DNA of 64,000 nt from Castor canadensis (lineage: Eukaryota; Chordata; Mammalia; Rodentia; Castoridae), in the NCBI RefSeq assembly GCF_047511655.1, contig NC_133390.1:168598083-168662082 (forward strand), given 5' to 3'. Positions 12,401-22,504 of the stretch are shown in pieces; position 1 is the stretch's first letter; each line of letters starts with the position of its first letter. The notes beneath the pieces are model-generated. The model worked only from the letters and a program-made list of their open reading frames with translations, made no database searches and was not told where the DNA came from. Both the position numbers and the translations under genes were made by a program.

Positions 12401-15400
12401 TGATCTGGGATGGGAGGCTTTTGTGACCTGCTCACTTCCCCACCCTGCCCCCTCTCTGAGGTGAGCATGGCTTAACTACTTGGAGCCAGGCTGCCAGTCT
12501 GGCTTATTCACGAGTTATGGGACCTAGGGCGAGTTGTCTTTCTCAGTTATCTGCCTCAGTTTCTTTCTCCTGTAACATGGTGACAATAAACTGCGTTCCA
12601 TATCTGGTTTGGGGGAGGATTAGATAAACCCATGTGTTTGAAATGATTAAAACAATCCTGGGGCACTTCTGGGGTTCTGTGCGTGTTTGTCATTTTTGTC
12701 CCTTGTTTTATGCATAACATGCCACTTATCACATGAGATTCTACTCGTTTTGTCTACATGTCTGTCCAGCTCAAACTAGGGCTGCTGGGAGAGGGGCTGT
12801 GTCTTTGATGTTGGTGACCGCTATGGTTAGTACTGTGCTGGGCTCAGAGCAGGGATTTGGGATTTGTTGTGCTGAAGGGCCCTGAGGTGGACAATCCAAC
12901 GTACCTTCAAATACAGCAAAGAGAGGGAAGAGCCCCAGAAACATGAGTGGCTGCAGGTGGAACATGGTGTCAATGGGGTTCTGGAGGCCTGCAGCATGGG
13001 ACACAGAGGCACCGTCAGGCCTGGCCTGCTCCTGCACAGCCTCCACACTGCCTGAGCCCAGCCCTCCCATGTGCTCACCCAGCTCAGCCTTCTGCAGGAG
13101 CATCTGGGTGAGGGTCCAGCGAATGCCACCAATGAACGAGGCCCCCAGCACCAAGGCGAAGCCCTCCACATTGAACTGCGTGGACTTGTATGTGAACATG
13201 AAGAGGCCCCCGGCAATGAGGAGGACCACCAGGACCAGTGCTGCACGCTGGGGAGGAGACCAGGTACAGCTCACTAAGGCTCGAGGCACAAGAGTTCATC
13301 ATACCTGAAGTATGGGGGTCAGCAGCCATCTTGGCTGCTCCTGGGGCAAGAAACTCTTCTCCCCTTTATCCCTTCTTGAGGTCCTGGACAGTCCTTGCTT
13401 GTTGATGTGTGCAGACATGACATTTGGCAGGCACACCCCCAACATCCCTGTTCTGAAATACTGTGGGGCTTTCTGATGCCTGCCCCAGGCCTCAAGTGCT
13501 TCTCTCCCACCCCACCCCTGCCAGCCTAGCAAACGAGGGCCACTGCCAAACACAACAGGGACCCTGTATCCTTGAGACCCAGTCCTACACGGACCCTCAC
13601 ATTTTCTTCTTTTGTCAGCGTCCTGCTGCCTTCTTTTTAAGCATTCTGCCATGATCCCGTGTATAGATTCCTTCTCAAAAAAGGGCCTTACTGAGCCAGG
13701 TCTGTCTCCTGTTACATAGTGACAAGTCACTACAGATAGCTGCAGGGCCTTACCAGCTCCTCCAGCTTGAAGATCAGAGAGAAGATCAAGATGAACAGCA
13801 CAGCTGAGGATTTGGTCATTGTGTACCTGGAAGCAGATTACCCCCAGTGCACTGTTAGAGCCCAGAGCTCAGACCCACCACCCAGGAAAGAACCTGGGGC
13901 ACAGGTCAGTGGGCTGAAAGGCGGGGTAGGGAGGGGAGTGGAGAGGGCAATGAGTGCTACCTAGAGCAGCAGGGCAAGCTGGGTACAGAGACCACAAGAG
14001 GCCAGCCCGAGGTGTATGTGCTGACAAGTGACCTTTCATGAGCAGAATCTCTAAGAGGCCTCTGATGTCATTGGGAAGCGCTGAGTTTGACACCGAGCTT
14101 GCTGAGTGCTACTCTTCACTTAGCCCTTGGCTGACACCAGAAAGGAAGGGCAGAGAAGTAAGGACAGAGTACGGGCACGGGAATGCACTCTGAAGCCAGA
14201 AAGCAAAGGAGAGTCAACTCTTGTGCAGCCCACTTGGGTTCTGCAACCGGCCCTCTGCTGTCCTCCACCAACATGACTGGGACTATTTGTTCCATGTCCC
14301 CTGGCTTCCCCTGCTGTCCGGGCAGGCAGGCAGAGCCTCCCTCTGCACTGGGCTTACAGAAGAGCTGGAGACTTCCGGAGAGCTGCTGGGTGCTAGGGAG
14401 GAGCTGGTCCCAAAGAATGGTGGAGAGGCTGGCCCATCGCCCAGTGTGCAGACCGCCCGCTAGATAGACAGAGAGCTTGAACCTGAAGGGAGGTGGCAGG
14501 GTGCGGCTGGTACTCACAGTGAGACGGTTATGTACAGGAAGCTCCAATTGGACAAACCCACGTCAAGTGCTGTAGCCAGTGCTGTGGAGACAAGGGGCGC
14601 CCACGGCCAGTGTGGGCATAGGGACACCCAGCCAGGGTGGCCGGTACAGGAGGGCTAGTAGGTAACATGTCCCTGAGGTACCTGCAGGCCTCTGCTCTGT
14701 CCTCAACCTCCCTGCACCCTCTTTGCAACCTTAGGCCTTCTTCCCTGCTCTCTCCACCAGCAGCTAAAGGGTTAATACCTGGTCAGAAAGTAGGGGAGGT
14801 TCTGCTCCAGGGTTAGGGTTAGAGTCTATTCTGATTGGCTGAGACCTGTGTTAGTCCCATTTGTTAACTCGTTTGAATATCCCAGTCTGGAGTATCACCA
14901 GACCCATCAGTATTTACTGAAACCCTCTCCCTCAGGGCGAAAAACTACTCAAAGGGTACCTGGCTCTCCAGGATCTGGCCCTTCCAAGCCTCTCCCTTTT
15001 CATTTCTCCTACTTCCCGTTACCAGCATAGTGGTCTCAGCAGCAGCTCCCTTTCTAACCTCAAATGGTGCTGGGTGCCCCAGCCCTGTCTCACCCACCTT
15101 TCAGGCTTGCTGGTCTGGAACTTTTCCTGACTAGCACCAGCTGACCTTGGGGAGGCCCCTGTCCTCTGTGTGAAGGCAGGGTTGGGGCTGCTCACTCATT
15201 CCAAGCTCAGCATGAGCTACAGGTCAGGGAGCTCCAGACCACTGTTTCAACAAGGACTTTTCAGGTGGTAGTGGGGAGAGGGACAGGGAGAACTGAGTGG
15301 GGACAGAGGGGTGTAGAGACATAGGGTCCTAAGGGAAGGGCTCAGCCCCAGCTCTCAGACAGATTCTCCATTGGCCCTTCTACACTGGGACACACCTGTG

Positions 15401-16053
15401 GGGGCCACTCTTCTGAGGTAGTCAGTCCAGCTCAGCACCACGCGGGCCCTGTGGCTGGAGCACTGAACCAGTGCCCTGGACAGGGCTGAGAAAAGGAAGA
15501 TCACGGCCAGGTGCAGCATCGTCATGAATAGTGGGAAGTGGAAGCTCTGCAGAGGACAAGCAGACACCAGGGCCCATTTGGCTGCTCTGATTACCCACAA
15601 CATGGCAGCCACCTCCTCCCTCCCTCCAGTGGCAGGGCGCTGATCTGGTGGGCAGCGTGAGCAATTCTCAGCTGCCCCATGAAACAAGAGACAGCTGGTC
15701 CCACCCAGCTTGGAGGCCACACAGAGAAGTGGCAGCCCAGGAGCTCAATTCCAGCCCAATGCTACCTCCACCACAACACACCTGCTAGCCACATGCTTGG
15801 CTCTGCCCACCATCAAAACCAGGCAAGTTAAAAAAAAAAAAAAAACCAGGCAAGTGCCATGGTGGGCCAATACAGCTGTACCAACTACTGCCACCTTCAT
15901 GCCAGCCCTGGCATGAGTGAGGCCTCCAGTTACCTTCGTAAGCCACTTGTTGTAGAAGGTGATGCCAATGGAGAAGCAATAGTAGAGCAGGACGAGCCCT
16001 AGGGTCAACACTGCCTTCCATATAAAGGCCAGGTCGAGGGCCCACCTCCCCAT
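9293..16053 (-). CDS. SLC35C2: SLC35C2, solute carrier family 35 member C2 (whole coding span, 9 exons)
   Basis: Joined exons 16053-15934, 15546-15396, 14581-14518, 13826-13754, 13247-13079, 12988-12905, 11091-10916, 9833-9704 and 9423-9293 give 1,098 nt, that is 365 residues plus TGA, the length I know for human SLC35C2. The protein starts [10 protein letters not shown] and ends in an acidic tail with [13 protein letters not shown]. It is a multi-pass (about 10 helices) member of the TPT/nucleotide-sugar-transporter superfamily. Family knowledge: it resides in cis-Golgi/ERGIC membranes and promotes O-fucosylation of Notch1; direct GDP-fucose transport is less certain. All eight internal donors are GT and all acceptors AG. 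I see no frameshift or premature stop. Identity is near certain from the near-continuous match to the human protein as I remember it. Confidence 0.97.
9704..9833 (-). CDS. SLC35C2: SLC35C2 coding exon 8 (residues 280-323)
   Basis: Acceptor TCTGCAG, then [20 protein letters not shown], ending VALKALRSR plus one base at donor G|GTACAG. It carries the last transmembrane helices, including [16 protein letters not shown]. Confidence 0.97.
10448..10522 (-). mobile_element. ID SINE
   Basis: Plus strand reads GCTGGGGATGAAACTCAGGG ... CACAACCCCAGTCC, a reverse-complement ID core in an SLC35C2 intron. Confidence 0.8.
10916..11091 (-). CDS. SLC35C2: SLC35C2 coding exon 7 (residues 221-279)
   Basis: Acceptor GCTTTCAG, then [18 protein letters not shown], ending [12 protein letters not shown] at donor AAG|GTACTT. 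It holds two or more membrane segments and the conserved [11 protein letters not shown] motif that in this superfamily lines the transport path. Confidence 0.97.
11301..11378 (-). mobile_element. ID SINE
   Basis: Reverse-complement ID core GCTGGGGATGGAACCCAAAG ... CACTGAGCC in an SLC35C2 intron. Confidence 0.8.
12905..12988 (-). CDS. SLC35C2: SLC35C2 coding exon 6 (residues 193-221)
   Basis: Acceptor ATGCTGCAG then GC CTC CAG ([16 protein letters not shown]), ending FAVFE plus one base at donor G|GTACGT. It encodes one membrane helix, [11 protein letters not shown]. Confidence 0.96.
13079..13247 (-). CDS. SLC35C2: SLC35C2 coding exon 5 (residues 137-193)
   Basis: Acceptor CCTCCCCAG then [14 protein letters not shown], ending MLLQKAEL plus one base at donor G|GTGAGC. 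It contains two membrane helices and the GGIRWTLTQ motif. The intron that follows is only 90 nt and remains open (see findings). Confidence 0.97.
13754..13826 (-). CDS. SLC35C2: SLC35C2 coding exon 4 (residues 112-136)
   Basis: 73-nt exon, acceptor CTTCCAG, donor CTG|GTAAGG. It encodes [19 protein letters not shown] then KLEEL; the TKSS motif and the following helix are typical of SLC35 transporters. Confidence 0.95.
14518..14581 (-). CDS. SLC35C2: SLC35C2 coding exon 3 (residues 91-112)
   Basis: 64-nt exon between acceptor CTCCACAG and donor CT|GTGAGT. It encodes [21 protein letters not shown], a core motif region of the triose-phosphate/nucleotide-sugar transporter family. It is too fragmented to appear as a long open frame and was placed by splice sites and homology. 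Confidence 0.95.
15396..15546 (-). CDS. SLC35C2: SLC35C2 coding exon 2 (residues 41-91)
   Basis: Acceptor CTCTGCAG then [17 protein letters not shown], ending YLRRVAPT at a G|GTGTGT donor (phase 1). It holds transmembrane helix 2 and the following hydrophilic loop with [11 protein letters not shown]. Confidence 0.96.
15815..15855 (+). mobile_element. Bare poly(A) insertion with target-site duplication
   Basis: AAAACCAGGCAAGT occurs at 15,815-15,828 and again at 15,842-15,855, separated by T and an A-run. It looks like a retrotransposition event that inserted almost only the poly(A) tail, in the first coding intron of SLC35C2. Confidence 0.7.
15934..16053 (-). CDS. SLC35C2: SLC35C2 coding exon 1 (residues 1-40)
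   Basis: ATG at 16053-16051 opens [13 protein letters not shown] and the exon ends ...YNKWLTK at a donor AAG|GTAACT. It encodes the N-terminus and first transmembrane helix ([17 protein letters not shown]). This start is chosen because it matches the known family N-terminus; an in-frame GTG six codons upstream is ignored. Confidence 0.95.
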
Positions 16054-16300
16054 CAGTGGAGGTTGTGGCACCCCAGCTCCTTGGCCAGGGGTACAGGCAC
16101 TTTCTTGAAGACAGTCCGTGGGAAGAGCTGAACCACAACTTTCACCAAGCAGGTCCCCTGGCTGGAAGAATTTTCTTCACTGCCATGATGGAAAGTTCGA
16201 CAGAGCCCCAGGTGGAGTCCTCACCTAAGGGGCTAGAGGCCTGAGCTCACTCGCTCCATGGTTGGCTGGATGCAGGGCTCACAGGTCCCCTGCTCCGCTG
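16054..16300 (-). other. SLC35C2: SLC35C2 probable 5' UTR exon sequence upstream of the ATG
   Basis: A strong acceptor (pyrimidine tract, then TTCTTTCCAG) ends at 16,301, so transcript sequence plausibly starts at 16,300. A donor-like TTAG|GTGAGG at 16,224 could split this into a 76-nt noncoding exon (16,300-16,225) plus a second acceptor nearer the ATG; I cannot decide which. Two short upstream ORFs (8 and 14 codons, ATGs at 16,259 and 16,186) would be present if the whole stretch is exonic. Confidence 0.4.
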
Positions 16301-16747
16301 CTGGAAAGAAGAGAAGGCAGCAGGCTCAGGCACAGAGAGGCTGCATGGGCAGGAGTCACCTCCCACAACAGCCCAGGCTTTCACAGGGCCCCAGGACAGA
16401 TCCACTCTTGTTACCACAAGCTGTTCTCCACAGGTTGCACCAAAGTGACCTTTTCAGCATGTACATCTGAGCTCTTAGAGCACTGCTGAAACCCTTCATT
16501 GGCTTCCAGGCCCCAATCTGGTCCTGCCAGTCCATCCAGCTCAGTCCCAGGCTCTTACCTGCTGCCTTTCAGTTACTCCAACACACAAGGTGCCTTACTG
16601 TTGCCTGCCCAGAGCAACAGAGCTCCAGCCAGCCTCAGTCCTTCCTCAGAAACACCCCTCACTGAGCCCCTGTCACAGCTCCCTTTCTTTCCTTCATGCC
16701 ATTCCAGTGGGCCATGATTTGAGTACGTCTTTGCTTTACTGTTTCCA

Positions 16748-16820
16748 GTGGTGGGGCGGGGGTCAAACCCAGGCTCGCCTGCTAGGTGAGTGTGCTACCA
16801 TTGAGCTACATTCCCAGCCC
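16748..16820 (-). mobile_element. ID SINE fragment
   Basis: Reverse-complement ID core GGGTCAAACCCAGGCTCGCC ... GAGCTACATTCCCAGCCC. Confidence 0.8.
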
Positions 16821-18545
16821 ATAACTAATGTCTGTGTTCTCTGCAGGGCTATGAGCTTCATGAGGACAGGGGCAGTATAGCCATACAGGCCTTACATACA
16901 CCATTTGGTCTGATGACTCTGATACACAGCATGCATGACATTTTCAGAGGCTGACCTGGACTTTAGGGGCTAAAGATGAGCCAGGAACCCCCAAGCCCCT
17001 TTTGCTCTAACCTCTAACAGCCACTCCCATAGAGGAGGTACCTGCCTCAGGGTACTGTCAAACCAAACCACTCCCTGCCATTATATCAACCCAGCACACC
17101 TGAGGAGTACCAGGGCATGCTGGGTTCAGGGGACACAGGGGATCTGTCTGTGCCTGGGCCCAACCTTACCATACCTGCTGTTTCATCTGTGTGTCCCTTT
17201 CTCTCCCATCGTTTCCCCACTCTGCTGAAATGCCACCTCCTTTGGAAGCCTTCCCAGAACCATCTGGCTGGACTCCCATCTCCTCAACTCAGTCCTTTCT
17301 GAAGGGAGCATCACGTCTGGCTGGGCACTCTGGAGCCTATCACTTCCCCTCCACCAAGGCTAACTAGGAGCTGTTGGGGCTTTGGACAAAGGACTCCCAA
17401 GGCTTTGGCTCTCTTCAAAGCAGCTTTGGAACCCTGGGGTGGCGTCTAGAGGACACTCTCCTGGCATAAGTGCGCAGGGACCAGGAAGGCGCCACAAGTA
17501 AGAACTGTTCTATGTGATTCTGACATTCATGTAGGCAGAAGATCCATCTATGGTGATCTGAACCACAATTCAGTTCAGCTGTACTGTAAACACAGCAGTT
17601 TCCCATGGTTCTACTAGGTACTCAAATTGTCAAGAACAAAATTATTATGCACATTGAGGGGAAGACCCAACTCCTTTGGCCAAGATGGTACCAAGAGCTC
17701 TCGTTCTGGACACAAACATCATGTACAGCAATGGCACTTATGGTGTCTGAGCTGTAAGACTTCACTGGTGGCAGTCAGGTTTACAGCATTCTACAGTGAG
17801 GGGAAACCCTGGCCGCCTCACTCTGACTCTAGCACCACTGTACTCAAGAACTTACAGACAAGAGACAAATTTGATTTTATTGTCAATTACTTTCCTTTCG
17901 AATTATAGTTAGGGCACCATTAATTTTTTAAAAATTCTGTGTAGGTAGTTTTTACTAATCATGAGTTTCATTTTAGAATAAAAGGGGTTATTGAGAATTG
18001 GTTGTGATAAAGACGGCATGTTGGATCCAGTGGTGACTGTGCTATCCTAACACAGCCTCACTCTGAAATGCTTTCTGCCAGCTGCCATCTCCCAGAGTGA
18101 GCCGGCCCTAGTCCCCAGGAGCCCCAGAGGCACAGCATCTGCTGTCTTGACTTCTTTAGCTAGGTGTCTGGTGTCAGGCATCACATACCCAGAGTGCCCA
18201 GCACTCAGCATGGTTCCCACACCCTCCAGAAGACCCACTTCTCTTACCAGTTCCCAGTGCAAGTTAGAGCCACCATTCATCTACTGCACAGCCAGAACCT
18301 TATTCTCACTGGGGATTCCTCCTTTCCTCAGCCCCAATCAACAAGTATTGTCAGCTCTATTTTTAGAAACAATCCCAATATGGTCACCTCTCCTGACCTC
18401 CACTGCTGCTGTCTGAACCCCCATCCTCTCCCCAAACAACTGCAGAGTTCCCTTTGCTTCTCCTGCCATTCCCAGTTAGACCTTTGCTTATACGGCTAGG
18501 GAATAGGGTGCATGGGCTCTAAACCCACATACACACTCTCTTCTG

Positions 18546-18870
18546 CACCAGGGTTTCTCAGCCTTGGTGCTACTGTTTGGTGTGGATAAACCCTCATGGG
18601 AGAAGGCCTGTCCTGTGCACTGTAGTTTGTTTAGCAGAATCCCCACTACAGGCTAGGAGCGTCCTTACTCCCCACCCCAACTTATGACAACCAAAATTGT
18701 GTCCAGACATTGCCAAATGTTCACTGGGGATCAAAAGTGCTCCCTGTAGGACTAGGGGTATAGCACAGTGGTAGAGGGCTTGCCCAGCATGTGAATATGT
18801 GAGGCTCTGGATTCCATTCCCAGCCCTGGTGGGGGGGGGGACAAATATTCCCTGTTGAGGACCACTGCTT
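18546..18870 (+). mobile_element. hAT-type nonautonomous DNA transposon relic with nested SINE
   Basis: Left end CAGGGTTTCTCAGCCTTGG, internal GACAACCAAAATTGTGTCCA and ACATTGCCAAATGTTCACTGG, right end TTGAGGACCACTGC are those of a MER-type hAT element. An ID SINE lies inside it. Subfamily not assigned. Confidence 0.75.
18748..18842 (+). mobile_element. ID SINE nested in a hAT-type relic
   Basis: Core GGGGTATAGCACAGTGGTAG ... TTCCATTCCCAGCCCTGG, then a G-run. TCCCTGT flanks both sides (upstream of the SINE and after ACAAATAT). Confidence 0.8.
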
Positions 18871-20272
18871 ACCCTACACAGGCAGTCACAACACAGGACT
18901 AAAGGGGCTGTCCCCATGGGTCCTTCCAGTGGCTTTGATGCCATAGCAATCTGTTCCCCCTTCTGTGAATCAACTTCTTGTACCTTCTGCTTTCACTGAG
19001 TTCCTGCTCCAATACTGCAATCCCTCCCTCCACTGTTCAAATCCTGCCTCCCCTTCAAAGAGCTTGTCCAGGTTCCACTCCCTCCAGGAAGTCCCCATGG
19101 GCACCCCAGGCCGCAGGAAGCAGTGTCTCAAAGTTAATAACACTTATTTTCTTATTAGTGTCCAGAAGGTCACCTACCCCCAAACCCAAAGCCAGACCTC
19201 AGCTAGAAGGGCCACTTATTAATATGTATTCATTAAGTACTGGGTTGCTAGTGTTGGAGAAACAGACATGAAACTGGTAAGGTCCTCACCCTTCCTCTGT
19301 GGTAAAGGAGTGTGGGCATAACCAGCTAAATGCTCATCTTCAAGTCTCTCTTGCCCAGGAAAGGAACTTTGTTTTCTGCCTCACTTTCTGGGAGCAGCAG
19401 TCACATCAGGGCAGGGCTGTGGTGTCACTATAGCCTGTGACTCCCCTCTATCTCCCCATCTGTAACATAGGCACTGCAGCTCAGTACCTAAAAGGGCCAG
19501 CTTGGAAGTTAAGAGGGCTGGGGGGAAATCCCGCTACTATGACTCTAAAGTACTTGAACTTTGGACTCAGTTTCTCCAGCTGTACATGGGATAAAGCACT
19601 GCCTCTTGGGGAGAGGAGTCCATGGTATTGGGCACAGCTTGACACTGGCCTACGGGCGGAGCTTACTTCCTTCTCTTCCCCTTTCAGCACTAACAGCAAA
19701 AGGCTGCCAGAGGACCCTCACTGCCAGCTGCACCCCCTCACCTCTCATTCACTTCAACCTGCCCCAGTGCTCCTCTGAGACACCACACCCTCTTCCTTGT
19801 TGCCCCTTTTAAAGCCAGGTCTCTTCTGTTATACCACTGACCACTTCCTCCTTTGGGAGAGACCTCTTAGAGGCCACCCACAACACTCTCCTGGCTTTTC
19901 TGGAAAACTTTTTGGCAGCATCTCCTCTTCAACCAATTTGTAAGAACTGGTACCTGAGGCCCCGGTCTTGGTTAATGTTTTCTATCTTAATTCTCACCCT
20001 AGGTAATAGTTGACTTGCCAAAGATTTAGCTTTAAGCTTTCCTGTGATTGCAGACTTCCCTTTTGATAGCTCCATTCCATACAGCTAAAACTTAAAATGA
20101 CTTAAGAAGGTATCTGAACGAGTCCTCATGTCTCCAATCATTCTAAAGACACCTAGAAAATCCCAGCATAATACACCTGGTTACTTCAAATGCCAACATC
20201 AATGATGAGATTACTTGTGACCCCCTTCTTGCCTTCATTCCTCAAATCCTGCCCTGTTCCACTTCCAATAAC

Positions 20273-20351
20273 TTTTTTTTTTTTTGGTGTGGTACTGAGG
20301 TTTGAACCCACGGCCTCATGCAAACGTTCTACCCGTGAGCTATGCCCCAGC
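20273..20351 (-). mobile_element. ID SINE fragment
   Basis: Poly-T, then TGAGGTTTGAACCCACGGCC ... GAGCTATGCCCCAGC on plus, i.e. a minus-strand ID-type element. Confidence 0.8.
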
Positions 20352-20759
20352 TTTTCCAATTACTTTTCGACTCATACACTTCTCTTTGCCTCTCCTCCAC
20401 CACCACAGTTACCTTCAGAGTTACCTACTTCCTGCAGTTGGTCTCCCAGCTGTCTCCCTTTTCCTTGTTTGCCCCTACAGCCTGGAGTCCACCAAGCAGT
20501 CAGAGAGATGGCTTAAACACAGAAAGGAGGTCTCGCCCTCCTCATTGGGCTGACCCTCGGCTAAGTCAACAAGGCAGGCCTCCCACGATCTAGCCCCTGC
20601 CGACCTCTGCACCTCACCCTCCTACCCTTGCCCCCAGCACCGCCATCGTGGCCTCTTGCCGTTGGCTTTCTCTGAACGTGTCGCAGGCCTCTGCTCGGCT
20701 GAATTCATCCCCGAAGGTCCCCAATCCTCGTGGCACTTCCCGCCATCTGACATTTCAGT

Positions 20760-21150
20760 GTTTGCTCAGGTGTTCGAGCCGCGCCACCCACCGCGGGACG
20801 CGGTCTCTCCGCGGGCGGGGCAGTGTCTGATGCCCACCTGAGCGGGGCCCTCGCCAGTGCTCGGTACATGCCGAGTTAGCGGGGGGAAACTAAGGCTTGG
20901 GGCGGGGCAGGAGCACGGGCGTGTCCACGCCTCCGCGCGCACAGCCCGCGTGGAGACCCCTCCCGCCCCCGGGACGCCCGCCGCGCGCACACTCACCTCC
21001 GACCGGGCAGCTCCCGGCCCGGATCCTCCTGCCGGAAGTACGAGGCCAGGCACCGCCTTGCGCCGTGGGAGGGGTGACTTCCGCCGGAAGCCGCCGAGAG
21101 TCCCGGCGGCGCGGCCGCGGCTACTGCGGTGCTCCGTGTGATCTCTTGCC
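20760..21150. other. CpG island at the SLC35C2 5' end
   Basis: The stretch is markedly GC-rich with many CpG dinucleotides (CGCGCGCAC, GGCGGCGCGGCCGCGG), unlike the surrounding sequence. Open frames across it on both strands are composition artefacts. Confidence 0.85.
20997..21110 (-). promoter_or_regulatory. SLC35C2: SLC35C2 CpG-island promoter and noncoding exon 1
   Basis: On the minus strand a perfect donor CGGAG|GTGAGT ends a GC-rich exon at 20,997; this is the only strong donor in the CpG island and fits a noncoding first exon. ETS-type motifs CCGGAAGT (21,032-21,039) and CCGGAAG (about 21,083-21,089) lie at or near the likely start site. This is typical of TATA-less housekeeping promoters. 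The transcription start is estimated, not seen; the upstream edge 21,110 is approximate. Confidence 0.7.
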
Positions 21151-22504
21151 CTCCGCCCCAGCGAAGCCCTTGTAGCCCAGGCAGGGCTGAGCACGGCCTT
21201 GGTGGCTGCTAGTGTCCTGCACACAGCCAGCATTCAAACAATTCAAAACCCGCTTATCCACGTCCAGTCCAGTGCTGGCGATCGTGGGCCGAAGCGCGAA
21301 GGGAAGGCTCATGGGCTTTTTCTCCTGCGAGCTCATGCCGGCCGAGAAGCGATGTCAGGGGCATTAAGTTGTAAGGCTTAGAAGATCCAGGTGAAATAGT
21401 AATCATTTGGGAAATATTTGCTGTATGCCTTAAGATTTGTTAAGAATTATTTCAATGGGTTGAGGGGGGCATCCCAGAAGAAGTAGGAGAGGGTAAAGGC
21501 TCCTCCAGGAGGGTAACAAAAACCATGATGGTTAAAGTAGCAAAAGATCAGATTGTAGTGGCTCCAAAATGCCAGTCTAAAGCATTCTAATTTGACTCAT
21601 CTTAAGATGCACTTGTGGGCAGGGAGAGCCATCAAGCCAGCCAGACAAGAGCTGCACATGGAGTCCCAGCTTTGTGCTTTTGCCCTCCTTCATCCTCCTC
21701 AGGCCCTTGGTACTAGAATTGGCTGCAAACATGGGTCTTTGCAAGTGACTCATGGGCTCCTGGCCCCTCTGAACAGAAGGCTCAAGGCCAGACTGTAAGC
21801 AGCGCTTTGTGCACGCTGCTGCTGTCGCTGTTGCCAGCTGGCATCACACAGGCACTAGTTCATTCAGGGCTTACCAACTGCTACAGTGGTACCCATCGCA
21901 GCCCAAGGTCTTGGCTTCATTCAGTTTTCAAGGCCTGGATTGCATGTAGTTTCTATGCTTTCTGAAAGAGCTTGTCCTTGCTTCCTTCTCTCAGAGGCAG
22001 GAAAAAGTATCTATTTTAATCATTGCCCTCATTCAAGCTTCCCAGCTACCAAGGCCACAGATTGAAGCAACAGCCTAAAACACCAGCTGGAAGGCAGGAC
22101 ACTAACCATAGCAATATGCAGGGCACAGAACATGTCTTCTTTTAAGGCACAAGTACTCGAGCTTTTCCCTGGCTGTGCCCTTCGCAGGAAGAAAAGGGGG
22201 GAATGTGTTCATGGGGGTGTACAGTATGTCTTTCCCTGCTGTACCCAGCAGTGCTCAGCAGGAAACGCTTTGTCCCAGTGCAACAATCTGTGAGCATCTT
22301 TAGCCAGCAGGTTGTTTGGCTGCATGTGTGATGGGGCACAGTGGACGAGGAATGGAAGGAAGGTTCTTGGAGGGTGTTTAAGGGCTCTAGCTGGGGCTCA
22401 CCAGAAGCCCCCAGGCACAGTGAAATGAAGGCTTTCGGGTGACCCCCCCCACACACACACTTGGGCAGGGAGTAAATGCAGAGAAACAGCTGTTAGCAGG
22501 AACC
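21111..22504. other. Intergenic gap between SLC35C2 promoter and ELMO2 poly(A) site
   Basis: About 1.4 kb separates the upstream gene's 3' end from the downstream gene's promoter; both are on the minus strand. No coding exon, SINE or clear repeat is recognised, apart from a short C-run and CA-run at 22,442-22,460. The close tandem spacing makes read-through transcription possible. Confidence 0.6.

Larger units (their letters stand above)
16301..20996 (-). other. SLC35C2: SLC35C2 5' intron (no coding sequence seen)
   Basis: 4.7-kb intron. It contains an L2-like stretch (about 16,490-16,730), an ID SINE (16,748-16,820), a hAT-type DNA transposon with a nested ID SINE (18,546-18,870), another ID SINE (20,273-20,351) and L2-like sequence at about 17,190-17,280. 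No further exon is supported. Confidence 0.6.

Noticed and set aside
12771-13289. 172-codon intronless minus-strand frame
   Set aside because: It is SLC35C2 exons 5 and 6 plus the open 90-nt intron, not a separate gene; both ends run into intron.
20766-21233. 155-codon minus-strand frame at the SLC35C2 promoter
   Set aside because: CpG-island artefact; it crosses the noncoding exon 1 donor and has no family match.
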